Shown: piece by piece, positions 43,942 to 56,687 of the stretch | Position numbering within the stretch: position 1 is the first letter of the stretch | How the letters are laid out: every line of letters begins with the position of its first letter | Source of the DNA: Phoenix dactylifera | Lineage: Eukaryota > Streptophyta > Magnoliopsida > Arecales > Arecaceae | DNA length: 64,000 bases | NCBI RefSeq assembly: GCF_009389715.1 | Contig: NW_024067736.1 | Location: 124,001-188,000, forward strand | Direction of reading: 5' to 3' | The notes under the pieces: model-generated | Told to the model about the DNA's origin: nothing | Seen by the model: the letters and a program-made list of their open reading frames with translations, nothing else | Database searches by the model: none | Made by a program: the position numbers and the translations under genes

Positions 43942-44399
43942 TCTCCGCTGCTTCCGGGGTGCAAGTGACCCGATGACTGCTTTCAAGGCCTTGGAAGTCC
44001 CAATGGGAGGTGGAGAAGATTTATCAACCTACTTTACCTCGGTATGTCTGAGGTAAAAAAAAATGCCACGTACTTCCTTAATGAGTAATGACAGTTGAAA
44101 GATTTTTTTTTTTTTTTTTTACATCGGCCACTCTTGTGTGAGCATAACGTTGCATCACCAGCAATAAGATTATACAAAGTAGAAAGGAACGAAAGACATA
44201 TGGATCCAAAAAATACCTTCCGAATGATGAGCAGCAAATGAGGCAATCTAGCCCACAATCTAGTTCACTTTCTGAAGGACATGTCTGACTGGACCACATG
44301 GCACTCTCGAAGCAAACGATGTGTGTCAACTAGAAAATGATACTTTGCCTCCTCCAACTTCTTCTCTCGTAGACGCTTAATCAACAAAGCTGAATTCCT
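43942..44399 (-). other. Upstream region of GNA1
   Basis: Upstream and leader side of the minus-strand GNA1 gene, with a 20-T run at about 44103-44122. No TATA box is convincing. Short minus frames at 44034-44329 have no recognisable domain. Confidence 0.35.
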
Positions 44400-45058
44400 C
44401 TACAGGATGATGTAACCTGCCTCCATAATATGTCCGTATGTGAGAGTCCCTCCTATGCAGCCCTAAACTCTGCCTCAAATGCTGATGCCTCGAAAGAACG
44501 ACCCCTTCGCCGCAGTCAACCTGGAGCCAGGTCACAGAATCATAATCCCAATGGCAGTTGTACCAGCTCTGTGGCTAGAGGTGGGTTTCTGAGTCGAGAT
44601 CATATGGAACACTTACTCCATGCAGATGAGGAGATTTGGCTTCATATTTTCTTTGGCTGAGTTGGCAGCTGCTTGGGAGGGAGGGTTACCTGTTGTTGAG
44701 TTTAAAGCATTTTAGGTTTGGCTAGAGGGGGATTCTACGACTGCTATCACGTGAATCAGTCATTCCTCCCACAATGCTCCTCAATTCATTCTTCTCTTAC
44801 GTGATATTTTGCAACTTTATGCTAAAAGTTGGTGCTTGGTTGGTGCCTTTCCAAGCTACCTACATATTTAGGGAAGATAACCGAGCAGCAGATTAGTTGG
44901 CATCCACTGAGATTTATTTTAATATACAGTTTGAACATGAGGACACGCTGCCCACTCAGTATCTCAGTTAATGATGGCACATACTTATTGTTCCTCTTTC
45001 ATTTGATTTTAGTTTTGGGTTTGCTTCCATTGTACAAAAAAAAAAAAAAAAAAAAAAA
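44400..45058 (+). mobile_element. 5'-truncated LINE, RNase H end with poly(A) tail
   Basis: Readable pieces are NPNGSCTSSVARGGFLSRDH, then LAELAAAWEG and VWLEGDSTTAIT, all parts of the plant LINE RNase H domain. Several stops and shifts. The unit ends TGTAC plus 23 A (45036-45058). The left boundary is approximate. Confidence 0.68.
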
Positions 45059-46290
45059 GACTGCATGGAGATACAATACAATTAAATATACATCGTATTA
45101 TAAATAAATATGTTCATGTACAATGAAAGAGGCAGTGGCGATGATCAGTGGGCACTGTAAGATGGTGTTGATGATTTAAATCGGATTGCCTAGATGATCT
45201 TAGATCATTGATGATCATTATCTATAGCTATTCAAGATCACTAGCCATACAATACCAAAATTATCCCTGATATATTTCATAAAAATATACTTATTAGTCT
45301 TGTAAATTATTAATCCTATAAAGATATATTAATTGTTATTATAGAATTAATATTTTTTATTTATACCTATAATATACTATTTTTAATACTAATATTCATT
45401 TTGTTTAGGGAAAAAAGGCAAATAGAAGTAATATATTAAATAATTTTATTATATAAATATAGAGTATAATAGTATATTTCTACAATAATTTAGAATTAAA
45501 ATTGAATAATAATATGATAATAATATGATTAATAATATAATATAATATATAATATATATAATATTGACATAATATAGTAATTATATATTGATATATCAGT
45601 TTTTCTTTTAGAATGAGAGTCATTTTTGTCCTCAAATTTCAGCCGAAGATTAATGTTTTAGGATGATATTGGATACTCGACCTTAAAAATAGACATCTTA
45701 CCACTGGATGAGCGGTGGTTTGAGAAGTGAGGATAATTTCGGATCACTGCCGCATAGGATCACCGTTTGTGAAACCAAATGCGGCGATCCCGTCACCTCT
45801 ACCCGTATTACCCTTGATCTTGAGATGATCACCCCATAACAAATGTCCCTTAAAGTTTATTTACAAGGTCATTCTATGTTCTTTGAAAAAAATTAGGTTA
45901 TCTGCAATTTGTATTACAATACAGAGTTTTAAAAAAAATCAAAGAGGATTTTGTGTATTATATTTTAGATAAAAATATAAAATAATTTTGAAACAAAATA
46001 AATTTTTGTTTGAACAAAGTAATTCTAAAGGTTGCATGATCAAATTACGTAATATCAACAATACAACATATTTATCTATAAGTTTAATGTTCTACAAACT
46101 TATAAAGAACGTTACAAACAAACAATAAGATATCACAACCATCGAGGTACTACCTCCTAGCAAATTAATTAATTCTTTTCCATATATGAGACTGGATTTG
46201 ATCGGAAAAAATGTTTCCAATTTTTCATTGCAATCTTTAGGAAAAAATTAAAATTTGGCGTAAATACTAAAGAGGGACGATAAGCGCCTA
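45059..46290. other. AT-rich intergenic stretch, no gene recognised
   Basis: Strong A/T low complexity at 45290-45600 with many TAATAT repeats. Nothing resembling a gene or transposon end. Confidence 0.4.
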
Positions 46291-46602
46291 TTGCTTGATC
46301 CCGTCGGCACTCAGCACAACTGTGCTGTCGGAACCATTTAAGATATTCCAAGAACGTGTCTCCTTCTTGGCTCCCTTCCTATGCTCAGATCCAACCACCC
46401 AATTGTCAAAGCTCGTTATCCATTGGAAAAATCCAGCCGTCGATCCTTTAAAAAAATGCCTAGCGTACAACTTATTATTTGTACCTGCGGTACAGCGGTA
46501 CTGAAATTTTGAAACATGAAACTCTGCCGCACCCAATACCACGGTAACCATAACCCCAACCATCATATCGGATCTCCCTTTGCGAGTCCGGTCACCGCCC
46601 AT
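46291..46602 (-). CDS. Small open frame, unrecognised
   Basis: An ATG at 46602 opens a frame of about 104 aa ending just right of 46287. It starts MGGDRTRKGRSDMMVGVMV and continues with a hydrophobic stretch that could be a signal or membrane segment. The frame is divergent from the POLYCHOME-like gene and about 280 bp from its ATG, so it may simply lie in that gene's promoter. I do not recognise the product and codon use gives no firm support. Confidence 0.2.
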
Positions 46603-46881
46603 TGCCCCCAAACTCTTTCCGCCATTCTTTAAATTCGAATTCTCCCCCCTCGGCCGCCACTCTCAGCCTCCATGCGGATCCTTAATCCAATCCCTCTTTT
46701 CCTCCTCCGTGACTAAGAAGAATTCGGAGTCTTAGAGATCAGAGAAGAAGAAGTAAGAAGAAGAATCCGAAGCTAGTTCCGGTGAGAAAGTGTTGTTTTA
46801 GGCTTTTCTTCGATTTTTTGCTCTTTTTTTGTGGCATTTTTGGTTTATTTTTTGGTCCTGGAATGGGATACGAAGGTAGGG

Positions 46882-49800
46882 ATGCCGGAGGCGAGGGACT
46901 GGGTGCTGCAGGCAGCAGGTGCGGCGACGACGGAGCTCGCTGGCGGCTTCCTTATCCGGAGGGGGGCGTCGCCGATGCCGGCTGCGGAATCGGGTAGGGT
47001 CCTGAGCCGCAGGGTCGCGGACGGCAAGGAGAACATCCCTCCGTGGGCCGTGACGCGGAGGAGGAAGAGCCCGCTGCCGAAGTGGTATCCTCGGACTCCT
47101 CTTCGGGACATCACCTTCATCCTCAACGTAAGGGGATTTCTCTCCTCCCCCCATTTTCGTGGAGTCTTTACAGAAGTGCGTTTATGTTTTTTATGGGAAC
47201 ATTCGGAAACTTTTTCCCATTTTCGGAGATTTATGATCACTTTCTTGGCATTTGTTTGTTGAAACGATGGAATAGTAAGTAGATCCTCATTAGATGGGTC
47301 TTGCTTCTTTGTTTTGAAGCTAGGTTCTCCATTTCTAATTTCTTAATGATTACAGATTCTTGGAACTTGTTAGTTCTGTAGATGGTGGTGATTTGTAATG
47401 TGAATTTTTCATGCATTTTGTGGAATTTTCTCGCTTATATTTAGTTTTATTTCGTTCCGTGGGTTGTTTCTCTGACCCGATAATCAGATTATCTGGAGGG
47501 TTGTCTGTGATCGGATGATTAGATGGGAATTCCATGTTTTCTTTTGGACAGTACGCTGAATTTTAATTATCCACTCATTCGCATTTATAGCAATCAGAGA
47601 AATGATTGTTTCACCCATATATCTATTTTATTTTATTTTCTTATGCTTAATTACTTATTCTCTATGGTTTCTTATTAATTTTCTTCAGTTCATTGATTGG
47701 ATTGGTCTTTGTGTTGTCTCTAACGCAGCATAGATTGGTCCTGTAGATCATGGAAATTCTTCAGATTTCCGTAGTGTCTTTTGTTGAATTTTACGCTTGT
47801 AGTTTTAATTGTTTCATACTATTGTAAATTATATGATTTATTTCTTGAGATATTGACTAAGTAAAGATGCATCAATTTGTGAATCTTTGTCACGTAAATA
47901 AGAAAAGATTGTTATCATGATAAACATATCATGATTTTGCTCGTATGGTTTTTTCTGTAATCAGAGATGTTGACTGAATAGCACCTACAAAAATGATATC
48001 GCTATAAGAAAGCTATTTTTTCTTTTTTTTTGAAGCCTGATGGAAGCACTAGTTGGAGCAATCACTTGAGTAATGCATGTGTGAGAACCAGCCTATCAGG
48101 CCTGTTATATGCCGAAGTTGGCAGGCCTAGCCGACTTCAATTCAGGACTTCAAGAGAGAGAGAGAGAGAAGAGAAGAGGGTTAGAACAAGGGATCACAAT
48201 CCCCCGCTCGATTGCTCACCGTTGTGAACCACGCAGAGCCGTGGTCGGTAAGGCCTCCGCGGGGCAATTCAAATGGCTGCCGACCATCGGGTTGCGCACA
48301 ACTATTGCCAGGATTGCGGGCGGATGCAACAATATCGAGCTTATCCTCCATTCAAAAATCTTTAAATCTTTTCTTTTCCTTTCCGACCATTTATCACCCT
48401 CGAGCTTCCTCCCTTCTTCTTTCTCACCTTTGGCGATCGACCTGCCCCCACAATCGAGCTCTGCCACCCTCAAATTCCCTTCTTTCTTTCTAGGTTTTTG
48501 GTTGCCCTGCTTCCACTATTCTAAGATATATCTCTTCCTATCAGGAGCTGCCATCGTTGCGAGATCCCTCGCCTCCACCACAACTCGGTGAGCTCCCATC
48601 CTTCCTCCTTTCCTCTTCCTCCTTCAAGTTGAGCCTTATTTCCTTAGTTTTAAATCCATCATGGGGCTTTGATTCGGCATGTTCATAGATTGCCACCATC
48701 TTTGGCTGTAGATGTAGTCCTTGGCCGTCACCGGTGGCGGCGGCTCTACCATGCCTGCCGTCGGATCGTGGGTGCCCACCTCCCGGCGTCTTCTCTCCTC
48801 TTCCCTCATTCCTTGTCAATTTACTTCTTCTTATCATTTCTTCTTTTCTTCCCTCATTTATTTATTAATTTGAAAAATGAAAAAAATATGATTTACTTCC
48901 TTGCTGCTATTTCCTCCTTGTCCTGTGGATTAGTTGCAGGGATGACCCGTGCCATTGACAACTAACGCCAAACCTCTAATTGAACCCATATCGAGATTCT
49001 CTTATCTCTGATTGAACCCAGATTGAGATTCTCTCTCTTTCTTTCTCTAAGCAAGACCTAGTGATCTTAGTTCAAAGCCATGATCCTCTTTTGCTCGGAT
49101 CCAAGTTAACCCCAGGATGGAGGCCTAAAGCTCCTTGATATTAGGACAACATACCGACCCAATACCCCAGCCTTGTCGGGTATCTTTTGAATTTGGTGAC
49201 CATTAACCTTTATTGAGCCATCTAAATCATAGCTCATCTTGATCAATTTAGTTCACTTTGTTCAGACCAACCTATGCAGTCGGGTACCGCCTCCGATCAA
49301 TCTTACTTTTCCTTCACCCTAATTTGGGCATAAGGTTGTATTCTCTAATAGTGTTTTAATTTGTAACTTTGCTTGGCTGCTAATATAATGATAAAATTAA
49401 TAATATTTTAATGATATTAAAATAGGCAAATCTGATCCATCTAATTGAAAAGTAGGATTTTGAAGCAAAAAGAGGTAAGTAACCTAAAGCTTCAAAGTAT
49501 GTTTTTCGATTTTTGGTAAAAAAATAATTAGTTTATTATATTTGATTGTAATATTTGTTTTTATATTTAATTAAATGGGTTAGGCCTGTCATTATTACGA
49601 TAATAATTGTTTTGTGTTATGTTATGAAATTTGGAAAATATAATTGGGTAGATTATGAATTTTGTTTCATATGTATGTATTCTCAGCATGATAATGTTTT
49701 GGCTTGTCAATGTAGATTATTCGTAGGCCCTGTTGACTTGTAATTTGAGAAACTAGTTACAACACCAAGCCACTGATGATTAGAATAGTAGTATTTGGTA

Positions 49801-52341
49801 GTTTTTGCATTCTATATCTGACCTATGCCACTGGGTTACGTGGCCATAGCTTGATGTTGGGTCTCTAGTATCAATTTATGAAAATAATAATAAATTTCAA
49901 AAGTGATATATGTATTATTCGAAATTTAATTTATTCTCAGTCCGTATCATCTATTTAATTAATTATTTATTAGCATGTTTCGACCCTATTTTATAGTGTT
50001 ATGTTGCTTATTAGGCTAGTGTAGCTCATTATTCTTTTTTTCTCTATTTTTTAGATCCTGAATCATGATTGCTCAGAACTTGGGTAGATCTTTTGAAGAT
50101 AATCGCAATTATTGGAGTTCTAGGTTAGATTATTTAGACTAGTTTAGTTAAAATATTTTATTTAATTTAAATAAATAATAATTAGTTAGTATATTTTGAC
50201 TTATGTCACTTTGGAACCATTAATTATGAGAATGATTCGTTTTAGATCATGATTAAATTAATTTTCAAGAATCGAAGAATTATTATTGTTTTGATCATTA
50301 ATTAGTGGTAATAACTAAGAAGTTTAATTCTTTGATTTATTGAATCTAATTATAAATTAACAGGAAGATCTTTGCGACATAAATGACTTAACATCATTTC
50401 TATTTATATAGTAAATTTGGATGTGGCACATCTGGATTTTTAGCTATTTGAGTTTTTTTTCTTAATAAATATTGTGGTGTACTTGATATAAAAGTGATGC
50501 TTTCTTAGAGCTTGTTGAACCTAAAGAGGAAAGTACTAAATAGACTGGCCAATTTTCTATTGCATGGTTCCTCTGCAATTTTGATTTTATTGAAATTTTC
50601 TGTCTTCAGCTTGTTATGATAATTGCATTTGCATGCATTACGAAATACCATAAGAATCAAAGTTAGTTCCGCTCCTAATCTACTTCTGTACACTTTGACA
50701 AAGGTTAACTATCCCTTTTGCTTTGACCTTCCTTTATTTTTGTTAAAGTAATTGTTTTGGTATAAATATGATGAGCGTTTCAGTCTGTGCATCAAGTGTT
50801 CTAGGTATTTTAATGAGCTGGAACGAGGGGTGGCTTTACTTATTTAATTATTATTATTATTACTCTTTTTGCTTGAATCTATGAATTGTCTTCCATTACA
50901 ATTATTCTATTCTTTTTTTTCAAAAGAAGTATGTAATGTTTTATCTGACATACTAATTAGTAGTGCATTGAAACTATTCTAAATGAGCTCTTTATGCTAC
51001 AGGAGCTTGAGTTGTAGAGTGGGTTTGCATACATTGATCTCTATGAAGCTTTAGACTTGCTTAATGTTACTTAACTGCAGATGTCTTTTTGCTTCTTTAT
51101 CACAATTCCTCGGAATTCTAGAAGTGTACTATGGTACACTTGAAGTGAATAAGTGCATTTTGAATTTCAGAACTTTATTTTCTTTCATACATTAATTAAT
51201 CAATTATTATATTGTTATCTTTTAAGTAGTTGTTGAATTAAAGTGCCCAATGTGTTAAAACGGCACATATGCTGATCATCCTCAGGAAATGAGTGTCTTA
51301 TACGCAATTGGCACTATGCTTTTCTACTAGCAATTTTGATTAAGTTTATTCTGTTTCTTGTTCATCTGTATCCAAACTTTTTACTCCGCAGACTTGACTT
51401 AGATGTGGTATTATTTTTGTCGATTTCAGAGTTGAAGCAATAGAGTTATGAATAAAAATTGTTTTAATTCATGCCCCCTTTGTTATTCTTATGCTACTCT
51501 TACCAATATTTTTCTTCCGGATGAGTTTCATATAGACTGGATTATTTTATTTATTTTTGAAATTTATCAGGCCCTGGAGAGGAGAAGAAGCCATTTGCGA
51601 GCAGCACAGGCTCAACCGAGGGACCATGACCCTGAAGCAACTCCACAACCCACACTTCCCACAAATCCCTTGCCGCAGGAACCAAGCATTTCTGAACTGA
51701 CTCCACAGGAACCGAATGTTTCTGAACAGACTCCAGTCAACCAATTCCTCCCATCTGATACTTCTGAACCCTCCTCAACTTCCACGGTCACGAGTTTTAC
51801 CCCACCTTCTCCAATTGAGCATCCACTGCAGACATCTTCCTCCTTCAGTTCCCTTACTCCACCAGTTCAGCACCCTCCTCTGACCGTATCTATCACTACC
51901 AATCTTGCATCCAATGATTCGAAACCTACTGAGTATGAGAAGAACACATCGAGCCCAATTGAGCATCCACTGCAGAGATCTTCCTCTTACAGTACCCTTT
52001 TTCCAGCCGGGCACCCACCACTGACCGAATGTGTTTCTACCGATCTGGCACCCGATAGTTCGAAGCCGACTGAGTATGAGAAGAAGCGGTCAAGGCCAAT
52101 CGAGCATCCACCGCAGCCATCTCCCTCTCCCGTTTCCCTTTCCTCAGCTGAGCATCCACTGCAGACTGTATTTGTTTCTAGCGATCATGCAGACCATGAT
52201 TCAAAGCAAACTGAATATGGGAAGAAGCTGTTGAGCTCCATTGATGAGATTGAAAGGGTTGTGATGAAAAATCTGAAGAGGACCCCGAAGTTGCCAGCCA
52301 GGAAGGTGACATATAAGAGCACTCTTATGTCATTGCGATGA
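46882..52341 (+). CDS. POLYCHOME/UVI4-like APC/C regulator
   Basis: Two exons, 46882-47127 and 51571-52341, join in phase 0 to give 338 aa. The start ATG encodes MPEARD, the conserved family start. Exon 1 continues to GKENIPPW (KEN at residues 49-51) and RKSPLPKWYPRTPLRDIT; exon 2 starts ALERRRSHLRAAQ, completing the family core. The C-terminus is VTYKSTLMSLR, whose last residues recall the Met-Arg tail by which family members contact the APC/C. In Arabidopsis POLYCHOME and UVI4/GIGAS CELL1 restrain the anaphase-promoting complex and so control ploidy and endocycle onset; they are nuclear. This protein is longer than those (about 240-260 aa), mainly from three ~47-aa Pro/Ser-rich repeats. The 4443-bp intron carries inserted sequence. 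Confidence 0.85.
48028..50060. mobile_element. Probable transposon-derived insertion in intron 1
   Basis: Within an otherwise AT-rich intron, this block has GC-rich parts (48090-48330, 48540-48800), a GA microsatellite near 48155, and phrases such as CACTGGGTTACGTGGCC near 49830 that recall gypsy LTRs. No coding domain, LTR pair or target duplication could be fixed, so limits are approximate. Confidence 0.3.
51811..52236 (+). repeat. Three internal repeats in POLYCHOME-like exon 2
   Basis: Repeats start near 51811, 51955 and 52096 (144 and 141 bp apart). Each encodes PIEHPLQ or PIEHPPQ, a Ser-rich run, (Q/G/E)HPP/HPL, a hydrophobic stretch and DSKPTEYEKK-like sequence. Divergence between copies shows the duplication is not recent. 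Confidence 0.85.
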
Positions 52342-52692
52342 GTGAAACAATTTCGTTTCGCCAACTGAAGTGGAGAAAATTTTGGAGGAGGTTCATCGTC
52401 TGATGAGATTCTTTTTCTGCCCTATCTGCTGATAAGTCAGTAACTTCGCTGCCTTTTTCGCTACTTTACCACCCCGCCAACTTATCTCAATTTGGTTTGG
52501 GGATTCTGCTGCTGCTCTTCCTTCCATATCCAAGTTTCTGCAGGGACTTTGATTCCGGTTTGAGTTTGTTCAGACCTTCGTCCATGTAGGACTGTTCTCT
52601 GTTTCTGTACTAGAGAAAGACCTCCCCGTATCTTCTGTCGTTCTTCTTTGTTTTGGGTTTCTGTTAATCGATGTAGCTTGAGGACCTTCCAT

Positions 52693-52698
52693 AATAAA
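52693..52698 (+). promoter_or_regulatory. Polyadenylation signal of POLYCHOME-like gene
   Basis: AATAAA lies about 350 bp after the stop codon and is followed by T-rich sequence, matching a plant near-upstream element. Confidence 0.5.
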
Positions 52699-52984
52699 CT
52701 TTGGATCTTTCCCTATAGCTATATATATGTAAAGAAAACAATGATATAATTTTGATCTCTCGCTCTTTCCTCTCCCCCCTTCCTCCCAGTAGTATCGGGA
52801 TTCGAAAAAAGCCAAAACAACTGGATCCAAATTTGGAAAAAAATCTTAGCATCCGTATTCATATTTGAATTAGATCAGATATAATAAACTTCTATCTAAA
52901 ACTGAACTGAATGAGAACAGATTTATTCAGATAGTATCTGACTTATTTTCTGTCCTAACTAATTCGGCCTCAAAACTGAGACAT

Positions 52985-53450
52985 CATCTTGAAGAAGGGG
53001 CCTTGGCTCGTCATAGGAGAGATTATGGTGCTGGAACCGTGGAGGCTAGATTTTATTTCGGATGCGAAAGCGTTCAAATCTGTGCAGTTGTGGGCATGAC
53101 TTCCAAGACTTATTTTGGAATATCCGAAGCGATCAATCATCCTCAACGTAGCCCTCGCCCTCAGGAAATCGATGCTTATTGACGATTTTATTGGCATGCC
53201 GATCAATTAGAAGGAAGAATGAGGACTTTCGGCAGCCGTTTGTTTGCGAGAATGTTACGGTGGTTTGCTTTAAGTGCAGCCGGATTGGTCACACCGATGG
53301 CAGGTGTCGCTTCCATTCGCTGGATTAGCCCATACATGGGGCTAGCAACTGATGTAGCCCGAATATTTTGTTTTGGCGGAACACGGCGCAAAAGATCGAA
53401 TCACTTCTAACTCATCACCAATGGAAACAAACACAAGAAAAAATCAAGGC
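52985..53450 (+). mobile_element. LINE ORF1 fragment: DUF4283 and CCHC knuckle
   Basis: The frame from 52985 reads ILKKGPWLVIGEIMVLEPW, then FISDAKAFKSVQLWA and LPRLILEYPKRSIILNVALA, the DUF4283 domain that opens ORF1 of plant LINEs. After stops and a shift, VVCFKCSRIGHTDGRCR follows, a C-X2-C-X4-H-X4-C zinc knuckle. In-frame stops show it is dead. No endonuclease or RT follows, so it is an internal piece or an early-terminated remnant. Confidence 0.7.
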
Positions 53451-56400
53451 ATGACGGAGGCTCGAGCATCTCAAACCCTTGGGTCTACCCAATTCTGCCA
53501 ATTTCTCCTCTTAACTCACAGAAGCCAGGCACGGTGGCGAGGTGCAAATTGTGTTGAATTAAATTAAATATTTTAAAATTTGAAAACCAAATATTTGACT
53601 TGGTCAACAGCTAAGTGTTACAATAGGACGTCATAAATCCGCAGAAAGAGAGTCTATTTCTTTTGACGCGCCTGAGCTTATATAAAGGGCTGTAGGAATC
53701 ATTTCAAACACAATAAAAAATTTCTCTTCTCCCTATTTCAAGAACCTATATAAAAAAGGCTCTAGAGATTATTGGGGAGAAAATAAATTTTTTTTTTCTC
53801 CTCCTCTTAATTTTTCTAAGTTTCTTTTGAGCTATCTGCAAGCGTAAACGTGCTCTTCTTTCTTCCTTACGGGAAAGACATAGTTTTATACTAGATCGTC
53901 GTATCTCTAGGAGATCTGTGCCAGCAGACCCGTGCATGAGGAGCATAAATTTTTCTGAGACAACACGTCAACGTGCTTCGATCCATATACCATGCATCTT
54001 CTCTCTCTTTCTTCATTTTATTATTCTATTGTCAAATTAATTATTTGCTAGTTTATTCTTCTTATTTACTATTTTTAAATATTAAAAATATTTAATTATT
54101 AATTTATCAATTATATTTGTGCATCTAGGCTAACAAATTGTCGGTCTGAGCTTCTTTCTGAGTCTGGCCTTCTCAGACACCAAAGCGGGACTCGCTCGAA
54201 TGTCACATGCCAGAGGCATAGTGTAATACCGATACTGGCCTGAGCACGACCCCATAAAGCCCAGGTATGTTCTCTTGAAGCTCAAACACTTGGGTTCGAT
54301 CTGGCTCCAGCCTCCTCTTCCAGGCCCCCTGTAATACAGCCGAAGCAGTCGAACCTTCCAAGTCTAATCCGACCAAGCCCATGCTGCTTAGATTCCCAGG
54401 AGGAAATGGCTGGAAGTAGGCTCCTATCATGCTCTTGTGCTGCCCCATCATCACTGTCAGTTTACGAATTAGCAGTCCCATCAGTAAAGATGGCAGCCAG
54501 ATTGGCACCCTTGGAATCGAATCAGCCAGAAGGTAGTAGAATTGCGGACGAGCATAGAGTTTTTGGTAAAACTAGAGGAACGCTGGAAAATCTCTCTCGG
54601 CGCCCCATCAATGATTTTTTTTTTTTTCCTGGAATTTTAGGCCTTCTCTTGGCTCGATGACCCTTGCCGAGTGATTGAAATTTTTTATGCTGTTAGAGTC
54701 ATAGGACCTCTTTGGAGACATCACTCTTATGCTGTAGAAGAATATTATATTACCTCTATAGAAGTTCTCCACAACAGTCCCGGGCAAGAATTCATGGTCA
54801 TCACAAATGCAAATCTTGAATCGTTTCTTTTGGCTGCTCTTTCTTATGCATCTTTCTTGAATGTGAACGTATGCATCTCTGTTGATGAACAAGTCTTGCT
54901 CCTTCTCGAAGAAAGAGAGTTATATCGTTTCCTGTGAGGCTCCATAATCCCTCTTTCTTTCAGGTCGGCATAATTTATACCAGCGTTAAGGACGCGGACG
55001 CTTGCTAATTTACAGCCCACAGAGATAGAATTAAAATTCTCGGGCTGCTTGGTTTGTCGTCTTTAAAAAGCGTTACGGAAAAAGGATGCCTCCTGAGAAA
55101 GATGTCCTTGTCCTCTTCTTGTTCCACGTAATCCCCTCTTGTATGTACAGTTTTTTCTCTTTTAGTAAAAGCCGGGAAGTAATTTGGAAGTGTAATATTC
55201 TTTTATGAGTGTATGAGAATTAATTTATTTTATTTATATATTATATATTGTTAATAAGTAATATGCAAAATGTTAGGAACTTAGGTTATTAGATCATATC
55301 ACTGTTTTGGTTATTTCAAGTTAAAAATAAAATATAACATATTATCAGCGTTACAGTACTATTTTCTCTCGTGATTGTGAACTTGGTAGCCAACACTTCC
55401 AGACTTTATCACCCCCAAAGCTTGCTTTCTCATGGTTGCGTTTTTCAGTAACTTATCAATGCTATCCAAATTTCTCACTCTTTTTGTTGTTGAGTGATAA
55501 GTCAACACAAGTTGCTGTTCATGGGTCCAATAATTTCAAATATGATGCGAGCAAGATCAATAACCGCCTTCACATACATTAACTCTTTGGATTGAAAACC
55601 CGTCTAGATTTCTGCGCCCCGTAACAGTTTGAGACGTTAACCTTCAATTGTCGTTTTCCCTGCCATGTTTGATTTGTTTTTGATATATCTACGAGGCCCA
55701 AGTGAGGTACCAAAGAGTTTCTCGTTACGATGTTGTCACGCCGCAGTTTGGGAATATGGTTGGTAACCGTTTTTGGGCTCCGTAGTAATTGTAACCTTAT
55801 ACAAGCGGCTAGGTTAAATGCCGGATGCCAGCGAGACAGAGACAGCTGGGGAGGATAGGTTGCACGCGCGAGCGTCCGCATAGAAGTCATCATCTGCCAT
55901 CTGGATGCTTTATATGCCTCTTCTTTCAAACCGCACTCCCTCATGATAGTTTCTATGCGACATTCCCTTTTGTCCGTCCACTTACATCACTCCCCACCAA
56001 TTACTCTTCCTCCCTCTCCCAGTTTGAACGTCTTCGTTCTTCCAGCGGCCCATCACACGAGCTCCTGCTCTCCTAAGGTCCATTAATCCGACAAAAGGTC
56101 GCCATCCAACATGAACCGAGATAGAATTTTTCTCCGAAACCGCGTGCGCACTCCAAAGAGTTAATAGAGACCGCACTCTTCTTTTATTCCATTTCCATTT
56201 CCCTCGAAAACGACATCCTTCTCTTTATCTTTACAAAATAAACCTCCCTGAGCTTATCTAACGAGTTTTATATTCTTATAGGCCCCTCCCTCCCTCCTTC
56301 TCTCTCTAGAACCTAGAGCTACCGACCCACTGTTCTCCTTCTCATAGAATAATCTCCTGTGGGTTAATTTAATCTTCGACTCCTTCCTCTCAAAGTTTCC

Positions 56401-56687
56401 ATCTTTGAAGCTTCGTCTTGCGCCTGCGCTTCCCGCGAACTTCTTTCCTCTTCGATCGCTGTGGAGGATTTTATAGCTACCTTTAAAAGAAAAAAAAAAT
56501 AAGGGAATCCATCTCGGTTCCAGTGAAGCCGTCGGTCTCCACACTGGATCTCGCGGAAGTTTCCGTTTTGTTTGAATACGGGCATCACCTGTTTGACGGA
56601 TCCCTCAAATCCTTCGGTTCTTTGGTTCAAATGAGAAATGTCACGCCGATGGTGAGATCCCTGTAGAAATCGGGCAAATAGGTGCGA
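53451..56687. other. Intergenic stretch and promoter side of next gene
   Basis: No gene recognised. 54130-54600 is moderately GC-rich with a minus open frame that matches nothing. From about 56150 the sequence becomes CT-rich as in a plant leader; a TATA-like TTATATTCTTATAGG lies near 56268, about 420 bp before the next ATG, and could be its promoter. Confidence 0.4.

Noticed and set aside
43942..43986. N-terminal extension of GNA1
   Set aside because: It begins with TTG; ATG at 43941 has a good context and gives the usual 165 aa.
44640..45058. Independent host gene with RNase H-like domain
   Set aside because: Stops, frameshifts and a poly(A) tail identify it as a LINE remnant.
54203..54660. 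Minus and plus open frames in a GC-richer block
   Set aside because: No family recognised and interrupted; not enough to call a gene.
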